Shown here: positions 1-10,857 of the stretch, one piece after another
How positions within the stretch are numbered: position 1 is the stretch's first letter
Layout: each line of letters starts with the position of its first letter
Source of the DNA: Gadus chalcogrammus
Taxonomy: Eukaryota > Chordata > Actinopteri > Gadiformes > Gadidae
Length of the DNA: 64,000 nt
Assembly (NCBI RefSeq): GCF_026213295.1
Contig: NC_079426.1
Span: forward strand, 23,072,705 to 23,136,704
Direction: 5' to 3'
The notes under the pieces: generated by a model
Databases searched by the model: none
The model's input: only the letters and a program-made list of their open reading frames with translations
Told to the model about the DNA's origin: nothing
Program-made: the position numbers and the translations under genes

Positions 1-1015
1 AGAAATCCTGATGCTGAGCAGGAAATAAGCACCTCTCCAAACCCAAAACAATACCTAGACAAAGCAGCCCTCTTACCCACAGTGTTAGGGTTAGGGATAA
101 CCCAGCACTCACAAGACCTCCTCCCGCTGTCAGCTACACGACCAGGAGGTGAACAGTTCAGAGTGACCAGGGTTCAGAAGGCTAGACCTGAAAAGGGCCT
201 GAGATGCATTCAGGACATATGCTTGTGTTTGTTGCTCAGAATTGATTCAAGTAATGGGGCGTAATGAAACGATTTCCATTTCATTTTTTTGCCTCCTAAA
301 GCTGATTGTTAGCCATTCACTTAGAACTTGTTCTACGACTTAGAGTGAATGATTTGACCTTGAAATACTGTAATGAATCATCAGTCCCATTACTTCATAG
401 GATCAATAAAAACCATTCAGCGACAGGAGATTATACCTTGTTTGCATTAATCAGAACGACTCTATTTAGCTAAAATCTCTGGGTGATTATTATCAGTATT
501 GGGATTGCATCGTCTACCAAATTGCTTAACTGCATTACTTGCATTTTTCCCAAAGAGCTCTCATTAGCAGGATGCTCCAGCGACCCACCTGGCAGTACAC
601 TGTGCCCGACCGTTTTGAAAGCCCTTCTCTCAGGGACCCTAATTGTGACTCCACCTCCAGCGACTCGGGCCCCAGTGTCAAACCATTGACTCCAGCTTGC
701 TGTCACATTCACAAACAACCCACTGTTCCAATAGAAGTGCCGCCCAGGTACACAAACGCAATAGATTGAGGGGAGGGGGAGAGAAAGAGAGAACGAGAGA
801 GAGAAAGGGATACGAGGAAGGATGGGGGGGGTTGTCTTTTCAACTGCCGCCACACATTTTGGAGGGGGCAGGCAGGCTAATCTGGCCAGGCATTTTAGCC
901 TGCTATTCAGGAAGACAAAAACTCAGAGGATTTGGGTTTGTCCACACATCAGGGGAGGAGAGGATTATCAAGATAGTCCAAAAAGGTGAAGTGGGAGCGA
1001 TTGTCTGGGGTCCTG

Positions 1016-1131
<116 letters not shown>

Positions 1132-1289
1132 AGAGAGGGTCTCTCTTTCTGCACCCCCCTACCTCCATCATACATATCCCCGGGGCTCTGACAGGGTCAC
1201 CTCTGGGCCTTTCAAAGCATCCTCTCAACCAATCCTAATTGATGTCACGCTTTACTGGAGCCAAACATATATCCCTACAAAGCGTACTG

Positions 1290-1682
1290 AGACGGACAGA
1301 GACATGCAGCCACAAAGACATACAGACAGAGAGACATGCAGTCAGAGACAGAGACATGCAGACAGAGAGACATGCAGTCAGAGAGACATGCAGTCAGAGA
1401 GACAGGCAGACACAGAGACATGCAGTCAGAGAGACAGGCAGACACAGAGACATGCAGTCAGAGAGACATGCAGACACAGAGACATGCAGTCAGAGAGACA
1501 GGCAGACACAGAGACATGCAGGCAGAGAGACAGGCAGACACAGAGACATGCAGTCAGAGAGACAGGCAGACAGGGACATGCAGACAGAGAGACACAGAGA
1601 CATGCAGTCAGAGAGACAGGCAGACAGAGACATGCAGACAGAGAGACACAGAGACATGCAGTCAGAGAGACATGCAGAGAGC
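1290..1682. repeat. Minisatellite of CAGAGACATGCAG units
   Basis: About 390 bp built of GACATGCAGTCAGAGA and GACAGGCAGACACAGA blocks of about 16 bp arranged in higher-order pairs. It opens long spurious frames on both strands. Confidence 0.95.
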
Positions 1683-2353
1683 AGGGGGCAGTGCTCCATG
1701 CAAGAGGCTTCCTACCTCATAGAAATTTACTTATAAATTTGAAAACACAAGTACACACACACCAAACCTGTGTTTGTGAATCCACAGGCTGCACAGACCC
1801 ATACAAAGACATCCATTAACAATACACCACCTCGAGCACGGCCACCTAGCTCTTTAATTCCTGCCCTCTTACCCAGCCCCCTTCCCCCTCTCCTCCGTCT
1901 CTGGCTGTGATAATCCACTAGCCAGGTCTCAAACACAGTTACCCATCTGGCCGTGCTCACCCCCAGCTGGGAGGGCAGGGGAGTGGGTAGATCCCCCATC
2001 CGGACGATGGGGGAACAACATTTGGATAAAGTTACGGAGAGATAACAGGAACTCATTTCCTCTTCAGTAATATAAAGGTTTTTGTTTCTAAAATTATTAT
2101 TTTGAAAATGCTAAATAATTTTGGGTTCAGGCAAGTTGAGTTAAGGGCTCCCAGTACGACATATAGGCAGGGCCTGACCCCTAGTCCTCTGGAACCATCT
2201 GGTAAACCCACACTCTGAACATATTCATTGAGTCACCATAAAGAGGGAGTTCATGTGAATATAACAGGATTACCGGGTCTCAGTATCAATAATAAGCTAT
2301 AAACTAAGCTAGAGCCAATTAACAAGTAAACCTGTCAGGGATTATCATACTGC

Positions 2354-2406
<53 letters not shown>

Positions 2407-3889
2407 GCTGTCAAGCGATTAAAATATTTAATCGGGATTAATCGCATTAATGACATAGTTAACTCACGATTAATCGCAAATTATTTTTCTATTCTAAATA
2501 TCCCTTGATTTTTTTGTCCCATAATTCTTCTCATTTTAATTCTCTTATCAAAATGGTGAAGTGCATCGGCTTGCCTTGTGCAAATGATTTTTTATTGATA
2601 ACAACATTGGCATATACTGATCAAAACAGGACGATACAAAAAAAGAGCCTATAGTGCAATTAAACGACTGCTTTGAACAAATGTCATTTGAACATAGCAG
2701 TCAGGCTACTGCTTCTTTGTTTTGAGCCAAAGAAAAAAATATATATTATTATTTTTTTAAATAAAATAATTGCGTTAATCGCGCAATAACATTTTTAACG
2801 CCGTTAAATTTGTTTGCGTTAACGCCGTTAATAACGTGTTTAACTGACAGCTCTAATATATATATATATATATATATATATTGAAGGAGCCATTTCAGCT
2901 TATTGTTGGCACGTCATGTAATTTGTTTGGATATAGTTTGTAGTACCATTTATGGACGGTTGGTGTTCATTAGAGGCACAGGGTTGTATAGATGGTACCA
3001 CTAGCACTTCTGCTACTTATTTTTATATATTTTTATTTTTACTTATCTTATTACTTAACATTGTATTGTTGCTGCTGTGACTGTTGAAGAACCGCCCCGA
3101 AGAATTTGTATATTGTGGATTTAGATAAGTATGCATAATAAGATGTAATAAAAGTAATTCTGATTCTGATTCTGATATATGTTAGGGTCATAGGTTACAG
3201 GAAGAAGTGGGCCCAGGTAGAGGGAGCATCTACAGTCTTTGTCTGACCAACCTCAATAAACAGTAACAACTAACACTAAACTGCATTAACGTTGGGAATA
3301 AGAGCCCCCTGCCTAATCAATTCTAATCACTGTAAAGCTGTACAAAACTGGTTAGTGTTCAGCTTTTTCGCCCCTCGACTATTACTAGTATGCATGTTCT
3401 CAATTACACAGATAGCACTGATTTGGGTTTATTTCTTCATACCAAGTAGTTATTGGTATCTGTTTCAGTTGCTGCAGTCGCTAGTTTAAACAACATGTTG
3501 TTCCTCTCACTCAACTTATCCGTGAAGCAGAGCAAGTAGCTGCTAAAGGTAGCTCCAGGGAGTGGCTCTGCTGAGATTCTGCGGGTAACAGGGGATTGTT
3601 AATGGGTCAACGTTCAAGCTGTTTACCACCTTCATTCTCTGTGACTTCTGCTACCAAATATCAGATGTTTATGCAGATTATTGGTTAGCGAGAAGTTATC
3701 ACTGTCCTGCAGTCAAGTGAGCAATTGTTCGCTCAAGCTTGGTCAGGCGTGAAACAGCTGCTGAAGAGAGAGAGGACAAGCAGTACCCACAGGAGGGCTA
3801 GCGGTGCTCACTGCAGAGACACATGGAGGTGGAGAGGTGGAGCCTCCAGCTCCACCTCTCTGGACCGAGTCCAGCTGTTGGGTTTTACG
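1683..3889. other. CAMKMT intron 3: no gene seen apart from the MITE
   Basis: A LINE-like 3' tail (TAAAAGTAATTCTGATTCTG, near 3,150-3,176) ends a truncated plus-strand retroelement. 3,530-3,889 has weak direct and inverted similarity to 6,700-6,960 (GGTGCTCACTGCAGAG inverted), so an older element may enclose both hAT insertions. Confidence 0.4.
2353..2881. mobile_element. MITE inserted inside a (TA)n tract
   Basis: The element spans 2,403-2,855 with terminal inverted TAGAGCTGTCA, and internal GATTAATCGC motifs of a widespread fish repeat. The flanks are (TA)n on both sides, so the target duplication cannot be read. Confidence 0.75.
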
Positions 3890-3897
3890 CTAGCCAA

Positions 3898-4932
3898 TAA
3901 GGATGGGAATTGATAAGAATTTCACGATTCCGATTCCGATTCCGATTCTGCTTATCGATCCGATTCCTTATCGATTCTCATTGGGTGAGAAAATATAAAT
4001 GTGTTTGTTTGCATTACATCTCTTTAATATCTGATCAGAAGTGCTTCTAGTATTAGGAAATTGTACATTTTCAAATCAATTGGTCTAGAAGAAAAAATAT
4101 ATGTTTCGCTTTTTAAGCCCAAATGCCATCATTATGTGCCATACAACTAAAAACACAGACTGAAAACAGCCAAGTAAGAGCTTGTGCCTTTTGGAATTCT
4201 AACAGTGCTCATTTGCATTCAACTTGTAACAAAATTAAACTGACATAAACAAAATGAAGCATTGATTAGACAGAGATTTATTAGATGGGCCTACCTAATA
4301 AACCGTTGGAACACATAAGACCGGAAACCATAGCAATGCCGGTAAACAAACCCCGAGAAGCCCAATCCCTATGAGAGCTCCCCACGCTACGGCCATCCGG
4401 AGGCGACAGAGCTGTTGGCCGTGATATTATATATACAATTATAATATAGTATATAATATATCATATACTATTATATATAGAGCTCCGGGAGTCGCAAACT
4501 GCAACAATCACTTTCTCCTCCATTCCGCGGTTCACCCGGACTGCTGCACTGAGTTTGACGGCTGAACGCGGATTGGCTGTTACGTTACACATGTCACTCA
4601 GTTATCACGCTGTTGAACGCTGATTGGCTGTCATCACGACAAAAACTTGTCATCGGTTTTCTCCCGCGAAAAACTCGCCCTTATACGCGTCTCTATGTTC
4701 ACTTTGTATGGGATCTTGTCGCCCCGTCGCGTTTGGTGTGAACGCACAATGCGATTCTTCCTCGGCGGCGACATGTTTGCTGCGTTCTGAACCAAATCAA
4801 AGCAGCGTGTGTGTGACGTCACGACGCATTTACCGCGACCGGAATCGTTAAGCAGGCTTGCTAACGATTCCAAGGAATCGGTTGACTCAGAACCGGTTCT
4901 GAACAAGAACCGGTTCTCGATTCCCATCCCTA
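3898..4932. mobile_element. hAT non-autonomous element, intact ends
   Basis: Starts TAAGGATGGGAATTGA and ends TCGATTCCCATCCCTA (imperfect inverted repeats), flanked by an exact 8-bp duplication CTAGCCAA (3,890-3,897 and 4,933-4,940). No transposase. Positions about 4,300-4,480 share a core with the hAT MITE at 24,455. Confidence 0.88.
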
Positions 4933-5681
4933 CTAGCCAATCAACCAAGTTATGGGTATGAGCGTTATAATGAGCTACGCACTATATGAAATAGGCCACA
5001 CACTGTGGTGTTAAATTGACAAGGTTGACCCTCACTCGGACGCAGAGATTAACCAAAATAGCGCTATACTATAGGAGTCCGGGAAGCCTACCCCTCTCTC
5101 ATGAGCGATTATCTAAATCTACAGCTGTCCAGAACGAGCTCCACACATCCGCAAATCCATACACCCCATCGCGTTATGCTTTAATGACCCTATAATTTAA
5201 TAATACTCTGTGGAGCTGTATGTGTGTACGCAAAAGTCAGAATCCAGGCTGCCAGAGTTTAGCCAGAGATTACCCTGAGTTTACCCTGAGATTACTCGGC
5301 CAGGCCCCTAATGTAAAGTTTGGGAATCGGAGAGCTGGGGAACGACAAGAAAAACCAGGAGACCTGTGTGTTGCTGCTTCTTACATTTCTCTTCGCCTGT
5401 ATTCTCCTCTTCTTTGCCTCTATTCTGCATTCAAAAGTTGCGTTTGAACTTCTGCTTTCCACTCTTAAATGCAGTATGGATAACACCGCAAAAGACTCAG
5501 CATTTCATCCTGCCTCCTAAACGCGCTCCCCAGGCGCAACCCCCCGCCTAGAATACACTGAGTATATCCAGTATCTCTAATGTGTCCAATGTCTGATGCG
5601 TCTTATCTCCGGTAGTGTGTTGCATGTGTGAAAGGGCAGCTCCGGATCACCTCCGGACTATAATCTCCTATGGGTATCAAG

Positions 5682-6549
5682 TAGGGATGGGCGTGAGGTA
5701 TCGATTACACGAGTACTCCTCGTTACAAATGAACTCGGTTGGTGGACAGGCAAACTCGAGTTTGCATATACAGACACAGACAAGTTTTCTGAAGCAAATG
5801 CATACATTTTCTGTGTGGCACCACTGGCGCGTGCCGTGCACAAAGCTAATGAAATGTATCAAATTTCTGTGCGGCGCGTGCCGTGCCTTGGGTAAACTAC
5901 GCCAGAATTCAAAAGGTTAAGGGATGACGGTTACAGCAAAGCGCAGCGAAGTATTGAAATACTTTACAGAAATAGGAGATCATAAGGTGAAATGTCAAAT
6001 ATGCCAAGCGAAATTGAGCTACCAGAGTACTACAAGTACTACGCGGAAACATCTGCTCCTGAAACACAACGGTGAGTTCGGGAAAGCAGACCCGGCCGCA
6101 GCACCGCCGCAAGACGCAGCTGATTCCCGGCCGTGTATAGAAGATCACAACGCTGAGTATTTTTTTTAGTTCATTTGCTGCCGTTTTATTTGCAGCTTTA
6201 AATTATTTGCAATGGTTAGGCTACTTGTGTCGTTTTTTAAAAAAAAACACGTTACAGGCCTTTGTTCGACGTGATTTAAATTGTGAGACGCATATCTATT
6301 TTTGCAAGGAAAATGTGTTTTGAACGTTTGCCAAAATAAATAATGAATACTCTGATAACTCTTGACTGTTTTGATTGAGAATAAGCATTACATGTTTGGT
6401 TGGTAATATTGCCGTTCATCATTAGGCCAATTCCTGCTGCAGATGCGTTGCATTCTAAAAATAGATTTGTTTTATTCCTCGATTGATCCTCGAGGAATTC
6501 ATTCGATCACTCGAGTTTGCAATTTACTACTCGTGTGTGCCCATCCCTA
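5682..6549 (+). mobile_element. hAT deletion derivative carrying a BED finger ORF
   Basis: Starts TAGGGATGGGCGTGAGG and ends GTGTGCCCATCCCTA, with an exact 8-bp duplication GTATCAAG (5,674-5,681 and 6,550-6,557). The interior holds a short ORF and then non-coding sequence; no catalytic domain remains. Confidence 0.88.
5924..6169 (+). CDS. BED-type zinc finger fragment of a hAT transposase
   Basis: 81 residues. KVKCQICQAKLSY...TRKHLLLKHNG fits the C-x2-C ... H-x4-H pattern of the BED finger, the DNA-binding N-terminus of ZBED proteins and hAT transposases. The ORF stops after a short Ala/Pro-rich tail (ADPAAAPPQDAADSRP). The RNase-H-like catalytic and dimerisation domains are absent and not found downstream. 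It sits in an element with intact ends, so it is a remnant that could still be translated and bind the ends; that activity is speculation. Confidence 0.7.
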   Translation: MTVTAKRSEVLKYFTEIGDHKVKCQICQAKLSYQSTTSTTRKHLLLKHNGEFGKADPAAAPPQDAADSRPCIEDHNAEYFF

Positions 6550-6557
6550 GTATCAAG

Positions 6558-9500
6558 AGATCATTGGCGGAAAGGCCTAGAAGTGTCTGAGAAGCCCAAC
6601 ACTCTCTCGGACACTGCAGTCAACCGCTGCTCAGACCGAGCTCGCCCTCTGTGGCTAGAACTAGATGCTGCCTAAACTTGTGCTTGTGATTGAGTTGCGG
6701 AGGGGGTGGACCTGTGCCAGGGGTGCTGCTGGACCGAGAGGTGGAGCTGGACTAGGTCAAGCTCCGTCCATTGGCTCTGCAGTGAGCACCCTCTCCAGGA
6801 AGGCAGTGTTGCGTTAAACATTTGTACCAAGTAAGGTACGGCGCATCCTGTTCACCCTGATGCTAATCCTCAGAACAAGCAGCTGCTCCGTGAGTGTTTC
6901 CGCTCCAGGTAGTGGTTCTGATAATCAGCTGCTGCTACCAAACGTTCAGGGGTTTCGCCAATCATTGGTCAATAGGTGGGCTTAGTTGTCACATCCTTTA
7001 TGGGGCAGTAGGGGCTCGGATCCCATTGTAGTCTGAATGATTCTCATTGCTTTAGCTCATGAAGGTTTTTTCCCCAACGTAAAGCTAACCGTACTTAGCT
7101 GTGTATTAGCTCCACTAGCTCTGAGAGCTAAGGGTTTGATACAACTTGAATTGCTTGGGAATGTTCTGGTTCCCAGGATGTGTTTATTATTTGAGGAAGT
7201 GACTCTGAAAAGTAGTAGTTATTGTAATGTTTTGCACATGCTTTAAGTTTGCTCCCATCCCTACATTATTCTTGGATTCTCAGATTGAACTCTTTGTGAA
7301 CTAATGTTTTGATATACTTTGTACACTTGTGTTCCCTTAATAAAGTGTGGGACTGGTTTCATTTCCTGAACTTTTTTTTGTTTCTAAATGTGTAAGCTCA
7401 CTCTCCTTGGAAGAATGCATCCTCGATTCCTCGCCCTCAGGGTTACCCTATTTTGCAGCTTGGGTTTTAATACTTTTATTCTGTAGGTCTACAGCAAATG
7501 TTCCTTATATTGGCTCATTGGCATGCCGCTGTCCTGCATTCTTTATGAATAAGGACAATGGTTATGATAGTAATTCGAATAAGCAGAGTGCTGTTATTTT
7601 CTCTCCTTGTTAATTAGTGTTCAAAATATGAATTGGTAGCTGATTTCCTCTTTTAGCACCACTGTATTCAGAATGCCATGAATCCACTCCATGCAGGCAG
7701 TAGGGTCGATTTGTTTTTTTAAATTGTAATTGATTTTAGCTCCAAAACATTCCTTAACGTGGAAACATTGACGCACTCAGTGTGTTTACAAGGGTAAACT
7801 TGATAGGATTAAGCCATATAACGACTTGCCACTCGAACAGACAGCTGTCAGGAGAAATAACATCAGTCTGCTAGCTAGTAGTACTAGCTGGTTGGAAAAT
7901 GAATCTTTTTTTGATAAACATAGTGGAAGGAACAAATACAAAGCCTTATTGTGAAATGGGCAAATGGAATATCTCTGCACTGCTGTTACACTGGTAAATG
8001 AAAATCACTAACAGCAGACTGTGCGTCAATGTGTCTAGGTTAAGATTTGTTACCAAACAGCAAATTCAAACAGCAAAGAATCCTACTGCTGCAGCTTTAG
8101 CTGTTTACTGCATACTTTAAAGCCACTGCATGGCCACATTGATGGCTGAGGATGGTGCCAATGGGGGCATGTCTATCGGATTAAAATTCAAGGAATTGCT
8201 GCTACTTACAAGCAGCCCTAAAAGCATCCAGACTGCCACAACTAGAGGGGCAACACGTTGAGGCCCCACCATCAGGTGTAACACAGCTTCAGCAGGACGG
8301 GCCGGAAGCCAGGATGACAGCAGGATGATGAGGCCAGGGCTACCAAGGCATCCTGTAGCTTCTGTGAGGAGTAGATTCAAGAGCCTTTCACCCCAACTCA
8401 ACAGAAAGCTTGGATAGCGTTCAGGAGTACAGTCAAGCCAGTGGTCTGCATTGTTTCTGAACAATAGGACGTGATGAGACCTGGGACCACCAATTCAGGG
8501 GTGAACCTCAGGTCACTGTACCTCTCTCCACCCCTTGTAGGAACAGAAGCTATCTTACCTAGAACAATGATTTAAGCCCAAGCACGAGACCAGGAAACAT
8601 TCCTCATTAGGGTGATCTTATACTCTTATAGATGAGAGCCTCCCTTGCTAAACGATGGGTGGAATGAGATATTCTTCTGCTCCTGCAAGTTAAGAGAGGC
8701 CGCCCTATACAATACACACTCCTGCTCCAACTTGCTGGCATTTGACTGCAACCTCAGCACTAGTCCCCTCCAGGTGCGGATGAATGGTTTCCACCAGGAT
8801 CCAAAGTGGCACAGGAACAGACCAAGGTGTCCCCTCAGTGCCCTTACCAACCTGACCCAAACCTCAGCCTCCTGTTGGTTGTACCTAGCTAGCATGCATG
8901 TCACACAGGACTGAAATGCCATGGTTACCAGTCCTCCACAAGCTCATCACAGCAGTATAAGGTGCATCCCCAGAAGGCAGGACTTCCGTTCACAATGAGA
9001 AGGCTGCACCTGGCATGCGGAGCTGGAGAGCCTACCAATGTGCACTTGTCATCTGAAAGGCCAGAGCCTCTCCTGAGAGATAACGTGATGAGGCTATGCA
9101 TAACTCTAGAGCAGATTCGAACCAGGTGCAGAACGCCAATAAGTGGAAACTCTTTGACTCAGTGGCGTTACTGTGTGCCTATTACATTGTGCTTCTTGAA
9201 CTCATTACTAGATAATAAGCGGCTGCCATCTCCTCCCACCCATTGTGTTGGTAACCTGACCATGTGGTAACATACTATTGTTTCCTGCCTTGTGGCGGGG
9301 ACACAGCAGAAAGGTCCCAAGCAAAACACTTTATGCACCCTGAGAATTACAAAATGGTTTACAAAGGCTCTGCTGAACTCTGTTTAAACCCTGGAAAAGG
9401 CAGAGCTAGAACTTTTCTGCCAAGACTAGCTCTCTGTGGCCAACTTTGGCAAACTGAGTACTCTGGTCCTGCTCTACTAGCCAGGCACGCCTTCATTAGG

Positions 9501-9984
9501 AAGCTAGTGGTTCAGGGGTAGTGCTTTATGCCCCTTTTGGCATATAAAAATGTATGTAAAAAAGCTAAACTTCTGAGTCCACAAACATCAATCATGTTAT
9601 CAGTGCAAGCACTGACTGTGTTCAGACGCTCTGTACATTTTGTTTACCTTGGGGGACCAATGAAAGTGATAGCCCTGTCAGATCAGTGACTATAAATGCT
9701 TTGTTAAAAGACTTGGTTCCATGTGAAACAAGTCATTGAATTGGCTGTGTTTAACCCATCACTCGACAGAGGCTGCAAGTAAGGCTATCCTTTCCAGACT
9801 GAGCACTGGAAGTGTATGTTAACAGCATTAGCCAAACCGATCAGTAATTGGCCTATTATGGTGTGTGTTAGAAGGAATCTGCACTGTCTTAGCAGAGACT
9901 GTTGCATGTGACTGATATCAGAGGCATATAGGAATAAAGACTGTTCTTTGGGGACCCTCTACCATGGGCAATCATGAAGTTTGT
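6558..9984. other. CAMKMT intron 3: unassigned sequence
   Basis: No exon, RNA gene or intact element recognised. 6,700-7,000 pairs weakly with 3,530-3,889. Short open frames at 8,117-9,521 on both strands show no known motif and lack a long frame. Confidence 0.4.
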
Positions 9985-10260
9985 GACATTGAAAGACATA
10001 GAGAGTTAGAACGAGAGCTACTTACGTAACTATAGGTCCATTACTTCTGGATGACTGTTTGAGTTCTCTGTCACGTGGAAGGAGATTCCATTGGAAGCGT
10101 GCCCAGAATCCCATGTGATTATATACGTTTGGCACGCTGGCACTGGGGGTCACAGGTGAACTTGTTGACACTCCACTATGCATTCGCGAGGAGGATTAAT
10201 CCGATGTGAAACACTTCCTCTGGCGGTCATCCAGAAGTAATAGTACCGCAGTATTATACA
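9985..10260. repeat. Possible DIRS-like terminal segment or fold-back repeat
   Basis: ATTACTTCTGGATGAC near 10,050 recurs inverted near 10,228. The pattern of TTACGTAACTATAGG with inverted copies resembles fish DIRS ends. The region 8,100-9,520 upstream looks like old coding sequence, but I could not identify a product. Confidence 0.3.
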
Positions 10261-10792
10261 TAACTCTTGTTGGAATCACATTATGTCCAAGTTGAGTGAT
10301 GAATCGAACCACGATTGTCAGCCTCTGCCTATTCCTTTCATTCAACCAGTTCTGAGCGTCTGATACACAGAGCAAGTTAATTCGTGCAGCGTTTGGAAGG
10401 ATCTCAAGAAGCGATTCACATTGGCTGTCAGCATTGTCATTCAGAGAAATGAAAATGTAGCTTTGGCGTGAGCCGGATTAATCAAGTTTATTCTTAAACT
10501 TGCATTCATTCAGTCCAATAGTCCTATCTAATATCAAATCGTATATATATTTTTTGGAGTAATTATTGTTAATCACATTTCATTGTATTTGTCTTGAATA
10601 AATTGTATGTGCTTTGCATGCCTTTATTGACATCAGAGTGGAGAGCCACTTGAAATTGGGTTGAAAACGAGAGGAAATGCAATATAAGAACGGATCGCAG
10701 GTCAAAACCAAACCTGAGCTGGTACGAGGCTTAACGACTGTGTAGTTAGTGCACAAAACACAGACACATTAGAAAAGGGGAAAAGTACTCAC
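10261..10792. other. CAMKMT intron 3 near exon 3: nothing recognised
   Basis: Unique-looking AT-rich sequence up to the exon 3 donor at 10,792. Confidence 0.5.
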
Positions 10793-10857
10793 AGACATTG
10801 CCGGTGTTGTCGAAACTATTGAGCACTTCATTTACTCTGAGGGGTCCCAGGTTATCT
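10793..10857 (-). CDS. camkmt: CAMKMT exon 3
   Basis: 65 nt between TTTAG and GTGAGT. Completes the Arg codon, then DNLGPLRVNEVLNSFDNTGNV, and leaves one T for the next codon (Cys in human). No exon 4 was recognised further down. Confidence 0.88.

Noticed and set aside
1290..1682. Regularly repeated units as a CRISPR array
   Set aside because: Units are contiguous with no unique spacers, in a vertebrate genome; the same applies to the arrays at 26.6, 36.1, 38.3 and 48.7 kb.
1239..1819. Open frames of 128-171 codons rich in Arg-Glu-Thr-Gln repeats
   Set aside because: They follow the minisatellite in three frames at once and have no flanking gene structure.
8117..9521. Coding gene from frames of 85-115 codons on both strands
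   Set aside because: No recognisable motif, no consistent frame and no splice pattern; more likely an old retroelement.
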